Both the position numbers and the translations under genes were made by a program. A stretch of DNA of 26,449 nt, from assembly GCA_027575765.1 (NCBI GenBank), contig JANBPT010000677.1:1-26449 (forward strand), given 5' to 3'. The notes beneath the pieces were generated by a model that worked only from the letters and a program-made list of their open reading frames with translations, ran no database searches and had not been told where the DNA came from. Source of the DNA: Tieghemiomyces parasiticus. Taxonomy: Eukaryota; Kickxellomycota; Dimargaritomycetes; Dimargaritales; Dimargaritaceae. Every line of letters begins with the position of its first letter. The first letter of the stretch is position 1. This document shows, one piece after another, positions 8,518 through 18,557 of this stretch.

Positions 8518-11329
8518 ATGCCAGCAGTTGCATCGACTCCCCGCGGCACATCCGCTCGCCGCGGCCTTTCGGCGGGGACCATCCTGGTTGCTGTCGGCCT
8601 ATGTCTGCTCCTGGTCTGCCCAACGGTCGTGGTGGCCCGCGTCATGGGCATCGACTACGGAACCGATTACTTCAAGGTGGCCCTCGTTGCGGCGGGCAAG
8701 CCCTTGGATATTGTGCTCAACCGCGACTACAAGCGGAAGACCGAGGCATTGGCCATCGTCAAGGATGAACAACGCTATTTTGGCGTGGAGGCTGTCAACA
8801 AGGTAAGTTAAAGCGGGTATGCACGTTGTACCCTGTGGCTGCTTTGCAGCGGGAGGGAAGTCGGCAGCAAAATGGCCCTAAGCCAACACCCACCCCGACT
8901 AGGCCGCACTCAGCCCGCCATCCGCCTCCACCAATGATACGGCCCGCTCGTTGCTAACCATCACCTTCCCTACTATTTCACACCCCATCTCGACCCCCCC
9001 CCGTATCCCTGGCGTAATTTAGCATGTTCGCCTGGCTGGCTACGCCTACCCAGCAATCAAGTCCATCCTGGGTCGTCCGTTTAACGACCCGGCTTGTGAG
9101 GCCTACGCCAAGCAGTACGACTTGACAGTGGTGGAGGATCCCGAGCGCCACACGCCTCTCTTCAAGCAGGGCGAGTCGACCTACACGCCCGAAGAAATTT
9201 TGGCGATGCAGCTGCAGTACGCGCGCGAGACGGCCAGCAGTGAGGCCGGACATGCCACTAACAGCGCTGTGATCACTGTACCGCCCTTCTTTGATCAGGC
9301 CGAGCGCCAGGCCGTGCTGGACGCCGCTTCCCTGGTGGGCGTCCACGTGTTGTCCCTCATCAACGACGGGGCGGCTGTGGCCCTGGCCTACGCTATCGAC
9401 CGCCAGTTCCCGGAACCCCAGTCCCTGCTTTTCTACGATGTGGGCGCCGGCTGTACCACGGCTACCCTAGCCCGCTTCAGTACCAACGAAAAGGCCAAGA
9501 CCACGACCGTGACGGTCAAGAGTTACGGCTACGACCGGACCCTCGGTGGCAAGCTGCTCGACACCCGCCTTCAGACCCTCTTGGGCCAGAAGTTCATGGC
9601 ACAGATGGGTAACCAGCTGGACGGTGACGTATTCAACTCGCCCCGTGCCAAGGTCAAGTTGCTCAAGGAGGCTGAGCGCGTCAAGCGGATTCTGAGCACC
9701 AACAACGAGGCGCGCAGTTCCATCGAAAGCCTATTCGAGGGCCACGACTTCCGGGGGGAGGTCACTCGTGAAGAACTGGAGAAAAGCGCGGGCGACCTGA
9801 TTCCTCGGTTCCTCAACCCTATCGATGAGGCCTTGGCGCGCGGCAATGCGACTCTCGACGAGGTCAACGCCGTGGTGTTCGTCGGCGGCGGCCTACGCGT
9901 CCCGTTCGTGCAGGAGGCACTAAGCACCCACGTGGGCGACGCCAAGGTGGCTAAAAACATCAACGGTGACGAGGCCGCCGTGCGCGGTGCTGCCCTCCAC
10001 GCGGCTACCATGAGCCTGCACCTTAAGGCTAAGGGAATCAAGTTGATCGACATTGTACCGTACCCCGTTGAACTGGTCCGTGATGGGGCCAAACCGGAAA
10101 CCACCGAGCCTGTGCGGACCCTAGTGTTCCCAGCCGATGCCCCACTCGACTCGCGAAAGGCTGTTTACCTGCGTCGTAATGTTGATTTCGATATCAAACT
10201 AGGGTACGCCGCGGGCGGGGCCCACCCGGATCGACCCGAGGTGAGCACGGTGAACATCAAGGGTCTGGCCGAGGCTGCCGCCGCCTACCAGCCCGAGGAC
10301 CTTGCGCAGCCCATCCCCAAGGTACGCCTCTCGCTCCAAGTCAACGAGCACGGTCTGATCCAACTGGCCAAGGCCGAGGCTGCGTTCAATGTGACTAACC
10401 CGCCCCCCGTTGAATCGTCGGCGGCAGAGGGGGAGGCAAGTTCCACCGTGGCTGCCGAGGAAAGCGGCGAGCCGTCGTCCGCCACCACCACCAGCGCGTC
10501 CGAGTCTGCCGCGTCCAGCCCGGCTAAGCATGAGCCCTTTAAACTTGTCAAGGTGACCCTGCAGGTGGAGAGCACCTCGCTGACGGTACCAGCCCTGAGC
10601 GCCGAGGCCAAGCTGGCAGCTCGCCGCCGGTTCGCCGAGATGGATAAGAGTGACCAGGAGCGGCGCAACCATGCTGAAGCGGTCAACAACCTCGAGAGCT
10701 TCATTTACTACATCCGCGAATTCATCTACGAGGAGATGTTCCACCCGTTCAGCACCGAGGCTGAGCGCCAGAAAATCTCGGAGGAGGCCGCCCTTCAGGC
10801 CGAATGGATGGAGGAGGAGGGTCACGACGCGCCCACCGGAGAGTATGCCAGCCGGCATACTACTCTCAAGGACCTAGTGGAGGCCATCAAGTTCCGCCAC
10901 CGCGAGCATACCGACCGACCGGCCCTTGTCGACCAGCTCCGCGCCGTCCTCACCTCCGCCGCCGCCCAAGTCGCCAAACTAACCGGCGAATACACTGAGG
11001 ATGAGCTCAAGCTTGGCCACAAAGACATTTCAGCCCTGCAATCGCTTGCCCAAACCGCCGGTGCCTGGTTGGAAGAGCATTTACCAAAACAGGCTGCCCT
11101 CGCCCTTCATGAAACCCCCGTCCTGGTTACCGCCAAGATCCGCGAGCAGCTGGCGGCTGTTGAGAAGGCTGCTAAGAAACTGGCTGCGCGGAAGTTCAGG
11201 AAGCGTCCGGCCGTTACGGCAAGCGAGGCCGGGGAAGAAGGAACGGCTAACAGCAGCAGTGCTTCGGCTGCGGATGAAGAGGAAACGGCGTCGTCTGGAC
11301 AGCGTCCCGTGGATCATGACGAGCTGTGA
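8518..11329 (+). CDS. LHS1: ER-lumen Hsp70-like chaperone, Lhs1/Grp170 (HYOU1) family
   Basis: Exons 8518-8802 and 9023-11329 encode 863 residues. The 220 nt phase-0 intron (8803-9022) runs GTAAGT...TTTAG, with a CTAAC branch-like site at 8954-8958. Lhs1/Grp170 proteins are large Hsp70 relatives of the ER lumen that act in protein import and as nucleotide-exchange factors for BiP/Kar2. A hydrophobic signal peptide covers about residues 20-40. The ATPase domain shows the phosphate-1 loop RVMGIDYGTDYFKVAL (41-56), ITVPPFFDQAERQAV, NDGAAVALAY, phosphate-2 LLFYDVGAG (230-238) and adenosine motif VVFVGGGLRVP (379-389). The two glycine loops follow the Grp170 rather than the BiP pattern. A Ser/Ala/Glu-rich insert at about 555-595 precedes a helical C-terminal region. 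The protein ends in HDEL, the ER retrieval signal. The start at 8518 is the ATG that gives the signal peptide. It faces the RasGEF-like gene tail to tail. Confidence 0.95.
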
Positions 11330-11837
11330 TGCGCGCGAACCCGTGGCTACGTCCGAGCCTCCGCACAGGCTGCCGACCTCGCCCGCTCCTATCTCTTATA
11401 CGGCCATGTCACATACTACGCGCCACCTATCCCATTTTCCGGAGGAGGCCTTGATGTGTCCTTCATTTTTGTTTTTGTTTTGAAAAGCGTGACCGTGCCC
11501 ACGGTAATTAAATCTAGTACATTCACAGCCCGCCTTGCTCCTGACCGCAACGATTCTTCAAGTGTATGCGCTCCATTCCAGCCCTCAGAGCGAACGGATG
11601 AGGCTGGAGCATTAAATTACCGTTGTTGGGTTTTAGACATGCCCATTACGGGGGATGGAGCCTGCGGCTCGTTAAAAAAGAGTTGCTGACTGTGGATAAG
11701 TAAACGCTGCATTCCATTGCAAGGGATGGTTGGGATAGGCGGCAGGGGGGGGGGAGTGAGGTGCGGTAAATGTACAACAATGCATAAAAAAAGGAGCCAC
11801 TGTCATGAATAAAGTACGACAGAAGAGTTTAAGTAAC
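11330..11837. other. Convergent 3' intergenic region
   Basis: This 508-base gap holds the 3' ends of the convergent Hsp70 and RasGEF-like genes. An AATAAA lies in TGAATAAAG near 11806 on the plus strand, rather far from the Hsp70 stop. A short G-run (about 11743-11754) is the only simple repeat. No gene is seen. Confidence 0.6.
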
Positions 11838-14696
11838 CTAGAGGTCTTTAGCGGGTTGAGTTTTTTCCTGCGAGTACGGTAGCATGGGCGACGGGGTACG
11901 GTCAGACAAGTCGGCAAACGTGATGGTCATTTCCTCACCGTCGTCGTCGTCGTCATCGTCCAAGTAACTACTGCTGTAGTCGGTCTCAACCGTGTCGTCA
12001 CCGTCACTGGGTTCTCCTTTCGGGCGCTCCGCCTTTGATCCCACCACTGCTCCCGCCTCCGCTCTATTGTCGTCATCCTCATACCAAGCGCCGGAGGAAT
12101 TGGTGCCACCGTCTTGAGCCGAAAGCAGATCATGGAATGATACGGTTAATTCAAGACGTCCAGACTCGACCGTATCGCTGCGCCCACGTAAGGCTGCCGT
12201 TTGGGCGTGGACCAGCGTGGACGGGGCCTTGTTGGGGCCAGTCGCCTGGGTCACTAGTAGCGGCGGCTCGGACTGGGGCTCTACTGTGGGGATGGCATGC
12301 GCGGCCTCGACAGGGGGGGATTGAGGCGGGTTGGCTTTCTCAGTTGGCGCGGGTTCGTTAAGTACCATTGGGTCGTAGACAAACTCTTCGTCGTCTTCAG
12401 GAAGTGTAGTGACAATGGCAGCCTGCAGTGCGCCTTGCGGAGAAAGATGTGACGCGGAACCATTCACAGGTGCTTTCAGTTCTGCCTCCAGGGTGTCGGT
12501 TTCCTCCTCGACTGGAGCCACTGGAGTTCCAGTTCCTTGCTCAACCCGGTTGGCTTCGTCAGTAGTTTGCTCGCCTTGCGTTAGCGGGCTAGGGCTCGCT
12601 TTGCAAAGGGCAGGGTTGGGTTTGTCGTCGGGATCGGTCAGCAGCTCGGCAGGGATCAGAGTCCCTTCCTCGACCGGGATCTTGTCCATATCGACCTTAG
12701 TGGCTTCCCCGTCTATACCAGGGATCGCTTCCGTTGCTTTGGCCACGGGCACCTCCTGAGGTGTCGAGACGGGTGCAGGACAGGGTTCCTCGACGGGCTT
12801 TTTGCTAGTCGCGTTCCCTCCTGAAACAGCGGATTCGGCGGTGGAAACCTGAGACGCTTCAGGTATCTCAGCAGCGAGTGCGGCCGCCTGGTTTTCTCTC
12901 GGTTCCTTCGCCTCAGTCACGGCAGCCTCCACCCCTTCCTCCTGGAGCGCGGTGGTCTCTTCGGACACCATATCGGCGGGGTCTTCCTGGACGGACAGAT
13001 GGTTATCAAGGTAGGCCATAAAGTCCTGCAGCGATGGCGTGGGACTGGGTTCGCGTTTGGGTGGCCCCTGTTCATAATCGTAGGCTTGGAAAGAAGACCA
13101 GTCCGATTCCTCGCCGGTCGTCGTAGCCGCGGTGGCGGTCTGGGATAGCTCCGTTTGGCTTACTGGTTCAGTCGATGGTGGCGAAGATGGCACCTGACCG
13201 GCGGTGGGAGTGGCTGCCACAGGGGGCTCTGAGCTGGGGGACTCGAGCGTCTGTAAGGCCTCATGGTGATTACGTTTGGGTTGAACGATCGACTGGGAGG
13301 TGCCAATGCGAGCAGGAACCTCCTCCGTGGGATTGGTAGGGACGGGGAACGTGCCGGGTGGCAGGTGTGGTAATAAGGTGAAGACCTCCTCCCGCAGTTG
13401 GGCACGGGTGAGGTACGGGCGGGTCAGGAGCCAATGGTGTACCGACAGGTCGCGGTCGACCAATTCAGCTAGGTCCAGTCCAGGCCGTTGGCTCGGGTCT
13501 AACGACCGCGGATGGGCTGACCGCGCACCAGTATCACGCTGCAGGGTTGGGAAAGCCAGGCCGAGAGACGTGAAGGCCTCGCGCTCGGTCTGGCAGGCCC
13601 GAAGCACATCAAGCTCGGCACGAAATTTGGCCTCTCCGAGCTCGCCCAACTGTGTCGGTAGCGACCGCCCCGCGTCGGTCTCAGCGCCGGCCTTGGTGGC
13701 GGCGAAGGCTTGTGGGAGCAAGCGGAGGCAGGCAAGGTGGTAGGTGAGGCACGGCACGGCGTAGACGCTCCGGACCACTCCACCATCGCGTAACGGATCA
13801 ACAGCGGCGGCCGCTGGGGACGGGGAGGCCGGGGCTCGAACCGGGGTCTGGTACGGCGAGCCCAGGGCCTTGAGCAGGGCCGTCCGGTACGCCGCCCCGT
13901 CTTCACCGGATCCATCGCCAAACACAGTATGTATGCTCTGATCGATCTTGGCGTGGAGAGCCGGGGGGACGGGCGGGCCGTAGTCAAGGACGCAGCGCAC
14001 CTCTGGACTGCGGAACAGATTAGCGACGGCCACTGCGAGGTTCAAATTACGGAAGGTGTGAAGGGCCACATCGGCCACCTCCAGGAGGTGGTAAGCCACA
14101 CGAGCAAACTGAGTAGCAGGCCCAACGTCCCTCCCGGGGGTTCCATTCGCAGGACTAGAGGTGGGGACCAGCGCGGCAATCAGCTCGTGAGCCCAGGCAT
14201 GGTAAACATAATCGTAGAGGTGAAGACAGGGCATAACCGCAGCCGGATAATCCGGTAGGTGGGCTGTGCCGTCGCGGCCGGTAGGGCTGGGCGTGGAAAC
14301 CGGACCCAGGGCAGTGGCGAGGGCGTCCAAATCCACTCGGGCAAAGAGCCGCGCATCTAGGGCTGTTAGGTGATACGCAAGGACCTCAGGAGACCACTGG
14401 GTGACAGAGCATTGGATAATGGCCGCCATGGTCTGGTTGATGTGAGCTAGACGGCCGCGCTGGAGTTTGTCATCCTCGACCAACCGCCGAAGCGAGGCCA
14501 GCGATGGTGCCGTCCCATTTCCCTTGGTCCTCTTCTTGGCCTGGGCAAGACGCTGCGACATGGTGGCCACGGAATGCGCATATACGATAGAGAGGCGGGT
14601 CAATGACGAGAGCGGGATGAAAGGAAAAGTCGCTTCCGCCGCCTCGGCCGTCGGGACGGCTGGCGTGGTCGCCGGGGTTCGCCCGTCCGAGCGCAT
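11838..14696 (-). CDS. Large acidic protein with a divergent RasGEF-like catalytic domain
   Basis: A single intronless frame encodes 952 residues. Residues about 100-440 resemble a Ras guanine-nucleotide exchange factor (Cdc25) domain, which activates small Ras-type GTPases. WSPEVLAYHLTALDARLFARV (101-121) matches the opening LAxQLTLxDxxLFxxI, HTFRNLNLAVAVANLFRSPEV (about 213-233) matches the central NFNTLMAILSAL helix pair, and VPCLTYHLACLRLL (about 314-327) matches the VPFLGxYLxDL segment. No N-terminal REM domain is evident. The remaining 500 residues are low-complexity, rich in Pro, Glu, Thr and Ser, with seven consecutive Asp at 913-919 and two similar motifs, TVSFHDL (851-857) and TITFADL (924-930). 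The ATG at 14696 has a weak context; the ATG at 14561 (residue 46, GCCACC-ATG) has an ideal one and leaves the domain intact, so it may be the true start. The assignment rests on remembered family patterns and needs a profile search. Confidence 0.6.
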   Translation of the reverse strand: MRSDGRTPATTPAVPTAEAAEATFPFIPLSSLTRLSIVYAHSVATMSQRLAQAKKRTKGNGTAPSLASLRRLVEDDKLQRGRLAHINQTMAAIIQCSVTQWSPEVLAYHLTALDARLFARVDLDALATALGPVSTPSPTGRDGTAHLPDYPAAVMPCLHLYDYVYHAWAHELIAALVPTSSPANGTPGRDVGPATQFARVAYHLLEVADVALHTFRNLNLAVAVANLFRSPEVRCVLDYGPPVPPALHAKIDQSIHTVFGDGSGEDGAAYRTALLKALGSPYQTPVRAPASPSPAAAAVDPLRDGGVVRSVYAVPCLTYHLACLRLLPQAFAATKAGAETDAGRSLPTQLGELGEAKFRAELDVLRACQTEREAFTSLGLAFPTLQRDTGARSAHPRSLDPSQRPGLDLAELVDRDLSVHHWLLTRPYLTRAQLREEVFTLLPHLPPGTFPVPTNPTEEVPARIGTSQSIVQPKRNHHEALQTLESPSSEPPVAATPTAGQVPSSPPSTEPVSQTELSQTATAATTTGEESDWSSFQAYDYEQGPPKREPSPTPSLQDFMAYLDNHLSVQEDPADMVSEETTALQEEGVEAAVTEAKEPRENQAAALAAEIPEASQVSTAESAVSGGNATSKKPVEEPCPAPVSTPQEVPVAKATEAIPGIDGEATKVDMDKIPVEEGTLIPAELLTDPDDKPNPALCKASPSPLTQGEQTTDEANRVEQGTGTPVAPVEEETDTLEAELKAPVNGSASHLSPQGALQAAIVTTLPEDDEEFVYDPMVLNEPAPTEKANPPQSPPVEAAHAIPTVEPQSEPPLLVTQATGPNKAPSTLVHAQTAALRGRSDTVESGRLELTVSFHDLLSAQDGGTNSSGAWYEDDDNRAEAGAVVGSKAERPKGEPSDGDDTVETDYSSSYLDDDDDDDGEEMTITFADLSDRTPSPMLPYSQEKTQPAKDL
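11940..11960 (-). repeat. GTC/GAC trinucleotide run coding for poly-Asp
   Basis: Seven codons for Asp (mostly GAC on the minus strand, with one GAT) code for residues 913-919 of the RasGEF-like protein. The run is a small in-frame microsatellite and could vary in length between strains. Confidence 0.8.
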
Positions 14697-15876
14697 CCGA
14701 AGTGGGCTTTTAAGGTTGAAATAAGAAGGGGCGGTAGGGATCAGATGCCGAGGTTTGTGGGGCTCGGTTCAAGGGCCAATCTCGCTGGTACAGGGCCGAG
14801 ATGTGCAAAGTCAGGGTGGATGGTGAGCAAACCGGGTGGATGAAGGCCGTTTGAGAGGCAACGGGCGGAGATGCAATGCGTTGAAACTAACCGGGCGCGA
14901 GGGGAATGCGGGGAGACCAGGGAGCTCGGGCATATAGGTACCGGGCGGCTGTAGCGGGCAGCGCTTACCACTGGGAACAGCAAGGCGGTGACGCCAGGCC
15001 GCACGGAGTAGGGGGGGATACGTGCTGGACTTGGGGTGTTGCCCAGCTGGTGACAGCACAACAGTGTACTCCGCCTGAAGAGAGCTGGAGTAGGGTGTGG
15101 GGATGGACCGGTAAGGGGGGCGAAATTTATCAGGAGGGATAATGAATACCCGGCCATGGGATTCGGTTTTACATTGAAGGCCAAGCAGGGCTAAACCCAG
15201 GAAAGAGCGGCCTTGCCCGCGGAGGCCGCGTGGTAAGTGGGTCTCATACACCAGTCTGAGTCGCCTTCGTAACGAACCTTATAATGGATAGTCCTGCAAC
15301 CAGCCTCCGACTAGCAATTTAAGCGCGCCCAAATGAACCGCCCACGTCCAGGGTGACTGGCTGCTCCAGGTCTCTCAGCCGAATGATTGTACCTCAACGT
15401 TTAGCGGCCGTGCCACAGCTACTAGAGCAAGATCGGTGACTGGCACCTGATATCTTTGCCTTTTGCTGCCCAGGGGGCGGGAGGAGGCGTGCAGGACAAG
15501 TAAGGAGCGACCAAGCCTACACATCACGCCTTCAGGCGCGAATAATAACCCAGTCGGTGGCAAGAGATAAAACAGGTGCTCAACGCATTCCCACACTCAC
15601 CGCTGCCTCACCTAATTGCCTCACGCAAGAAACCCTCCAGCGTGCCTACCTAGGCTAGTATCGGTTTCGGAAACGGCTCCAGGATCTGGTTTAAGGGTCT
15701 CTGTGACTTTGCTTGTGCCTCCCCCCCTTTTGTCTGTAGACATTACCCTCGGCCTCCGCTTCGCCCCTACTGCTCCTCTCGCCCCGGTCGGCCGGCCCGC
15801 CCCGACCCTATTCCCCAGTGCCTTACGTCCCTGACCCTCGTCCGTGACACCCGAGCCCTTCGAACGGAGGGCAACC
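14697..15876. other. Divergent promoter region between RasGEF-like and MCD genes
   Basis: This 1.2 kb spacer must carry the promoters of both flanking genes. The half nearest the RasGEF-like gene is C/T-rich on the minus strand, like the leaders of other genes here. A CCAAT box is at 14776-14780 (plus strand). A plausible leader intron on the minus strand runs 14968 to 14785: GTAAGC donor, CTGAC branch-like site near 14810 and CAG acceptor, 184 nt, inside the size range of the proven introns here. An in-frame TGA between that acceptor and the ATG shows it would be untranslated. On the plus strand TTATAATG near 15279 is a weak TATA-like site. No gene seen. Confidence 0.5.
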
Positions 15877-17907
15877 ATGCTTTCCCAGTTCTCCCGATTC
15901 CCCCATCTCGCGACCTCCGTTGCCCGACCCTCATCCCGCCTCGCCACCATGGGCCTGCCAGGTCATGCCACCGGCACTGCTGGTTCGCACTCGGCCCGCA
16001 ACAACAGCGGCGGTGGACCACCGCATGGGACCGCCACATCGTCGCCGGCCCAGGCCGACGGACGCAGCCCGCCTACCCACCCGGCCCTCCAGTCTTTCCT
16101 CGCCTTTATTGAGTCCCAGCAGGAGCTAGCCAACCATCCCTCGTCACCCTCCGCCCCTGCTTTCGACGCTAAGCGCCACTGGAAACGCATCGCCAACTAC
16201 CAAGTCGAGCCCGCTTTCTTCTCGTACAACCGCCTCTCAGAACCCATCGCCTTGCACGACCCCGTGGTCATCAGGGAAATTTTATCCAAGACCATGACTT
16301 CGCCAACTGCCCAGGGCGACCTAGTGACTGCGGCCATCACCAAGAGTTGCTGTGAACTCTACGAAACCCTCGACCGGACGGGCCAGTCGGCCTTCATCCG
16401 CGTCCTGGCCCACGACTACGGCGTGTCTTCGGCAGCCACCCGTACCGCCCTCCGCGCTTACACCACCGACGTGGCCGAGCCCGCCACAGCCGATCCGCCG
16501 TCCCTTCCTGTTGACCCGCGCACCCGCCTGGACCGCGAACATGCCCTCCGGCACGCCCTGACCCCGGCCTACGACGTCTTTTTCCACCGGGCCAGCAAAG
16601 TACCCGGTGGCTTCAAGTTTATCATTGACCTACGTTCCCTCCTCCTCAAACTTGTGGCCCAGGCTCAGGTTCCGCACCAGGAACCTGGTTATCATCTAGT
16701 GGCCCTTAACCGATACCTGCGCCGCCGGCTGCAGGACTGGCTGGTTGGAGAGCTCGATCTCCAGCGCATCACCTGGAACTCACCCGCCGCCACATTGGAA
16801 AAGCTCAGCAACTACGAGGCCGTGCACGCCGTTTCCGGGTGGGACGACCTCAAGAAGCGGGTAGGACCCGGCCGCCGGTGCTACGGGTTCTTCCACCACA
16901 CTATCCCGTACGAACCCTTGGTGTTTGTCCAAGTTGCTCTCGTGAACCGCATTTCCAGCAACGTCCAGAAGATCCTCAACGACCCTCGCCCGCAGATCGC
17001 TCCAGAGGATGCCAAGTGTGCCATTTTCTACTCCATCACGTCGCAACGAGGTGGGTACCATATAACCGGACCCCGACCCGGGTAGCCTGGTCTTGCCCCG
17101 AGCCGCCCAGGTTACGCTATGACCGAGAATACCAGGCGTACCCCTTCCCGCTTTCTCATCCCGTTTGACAGTATTAACCCGCTCATTCTACATTGTCCCT
17201 CCCATACCCGCCCTACAGGTCTCGCCGGTGTGGAACTAGGTAACTTCCTCATCAAGCGGGTGGTGCGGGAACTGCAGCAGACCCACCCGAACCTTGGCGT
17301 CTTTTGCACTCTTTCCCCGATCCCGGGGTTCCGGGCCTGGCTCATGCGCCAGTTCGGTAATGGTAGCGTCCAGGTCGACGCCGATTCTGTACCAGCGGCC
17401 ATCGACATGGACCACCGCCCGGAACTCGAGGACTACGCCTCGGCGCTGGCCGATCCGCAACTTATTACCCCGACCGACCGCGCCCGCCTGGCCGCCCTGC
17501 GTCGTGACCATACCGGGGCCAGCGCCGCAGATCCGACGGCGTGGCTAACGGTTCTGCGCGACCTGGTGACCACCGCGGCATGGGCAGGGGACCAGGCCAG
17601 CCGTGACGCCCTGCATCCGGTCCTGATGCGGCTCTGTGCGCACTACCTTACCCACCAGAAACGTGGCGGGCTGTGGGCTTTGGACCCCGTTGCCAACTTC
17701 CATCTGCGCAACGGGGCCGTGGTTCACCGTATCAACTGGCTGGCGGATACCTCGCCCAAGGGCTTGTACGAGTCGCTGGGTATGATGGTCAACTACAATT
17801 ACGTCTTACCTGACGTAGAACGCAACAACTACAATTATACCCGACACGGCGCTATCTCCGTCACGCCGGATGATCCTTGGCTGGCGGAGGCCAAACCGCA
17901 GCTGTAA
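15877..17907 (+). CDS. MLYCD: Malonyl-CoA decarboxylase, mitochondrial
   Basis: Exons 15877-17050 and 17219-17907 encode 620 residues. The 168 nt phase-1 intron runs GTGGGT...TACAG and splices FYSITSQRG to LAGVELGNFLIKR, as in homologues. The enzyme converts malonyl-CoA to acetyl-CoA and CO2. The first 60 residues lack Asp and Glu and contain Arg and Ser, typical of a mitochondrial presequence. The helical N-terminal domain (about 80-270) includes CCELYETLDRTGQSAFIRVL. The catalytic domain includes GGFKFIIDLRSLL (244-256), RVGPGRRCYGF (328-338), the CoA-binding GVELG (395-399), TLSPIPGF with Ser424, and NPVANFHLRNGAV with His553; these match human catalytic Ser329 and His423. About 35 extra residues lie between the dyad residues compared with human. 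The C-terminus is PQL, not a PTS1 such as the human SKL. The start is the first ATG (CAACC-ATG) in an open frame. Confidence 0.97.
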
Positions 17908-18557
17908 AATGGTTGATGGTGGTGCCTTCGACTCTAGATGATGGCCTTCGCCCTTCGATGGCATTTGTTTAGTGACCACTCCGGCCTGTATATTAGTCCT
18001 TTTTAGATAATAGAGAATGTCCTAACACCCTGTCCCTGGTATGAAGAAAAGGTGACACGGTTTTTTGAGCTGTGGCTAGTTAAAGGCGTCCTCAAACAAC
18101 ATCTACAAACCACGTGCTGACTCCCATAACCTTTTTCCCCCGTGAAACAGTATGATGACGGGGGGTCCAGGAATTCACCTCCGATGGCATTCCGCTGTTT
18201 GTTTACCCCCAGGCATTCGGATGTGTCTGAATGACACTGGCTTAGCTCGCTGTGTGGAGGAAGGAGTAAAAAAATATGCGCCCTGCATAGGGCGATACTC
18301 CATATCATCAGGGAGGGTCGCAATGCCACGCCCAACCACACCCGGCCTCCGACGCCAGCCCAAAACCTGTCCCTCTGTTTCAGTAGCGTTCGACGGTGAC
18401 CACCTCAACCGCCATCCTCCTCCTGCGGCTCATCTCTACTCATGCTCAGAACCTCACACACACCCTCATTGTCATCGCCCTGACTTTCGCATCACAGCTC
18501 TGGCCTCTCTTCTCCCCATTCCATACCCTCCTTCCTTTTGCATCTCTTTTGACCACC
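17908..18557. other. Intergenic region between MCD and GET3
   Basis: The two genes lie in the same direction 650 bases apart. TGTATATTA at 17987-17995, 80 bases after the MCD stop, matches the Puf4-type consensus UGUAHAHUA and may lie in the MCD 3' UTR. A 6 bp hairpin (CGCCCT-GCAT-AGGGCG) sits at about 18279-18294. From about 18420 to the GET3 ATG the plus strand becomes C/T-rich, as in a fungal leader. No convincing TATA box or extra gene is seen. Confidence 0.5.

Noticed and set aside
10199..10858. Long antisense frame of 219 codons within the Hsp70 gene, and a similar one at 9571-10104
   Set aside because: They are shadows of GC-rich codon use in the sense gene; no recognisable motifs and no promoter or intron signals of their own.
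13825..13850. GGTTCGAGCCC on the minus strand resembles a tRNA B box
   Set aside because: It lies inside the RasGEF-like coding frame, the T stem has a mismatch, and no cloverleaf forms.
14741..15251. Minus-strand frames of about 147 codons upstream of the RasGEF-like gene
   Set aside because: They are rich in Pro, Ser and Leu because the leader is pyrimidine-rich; two overlapping frames look equally 'coding', and neither has motifs.
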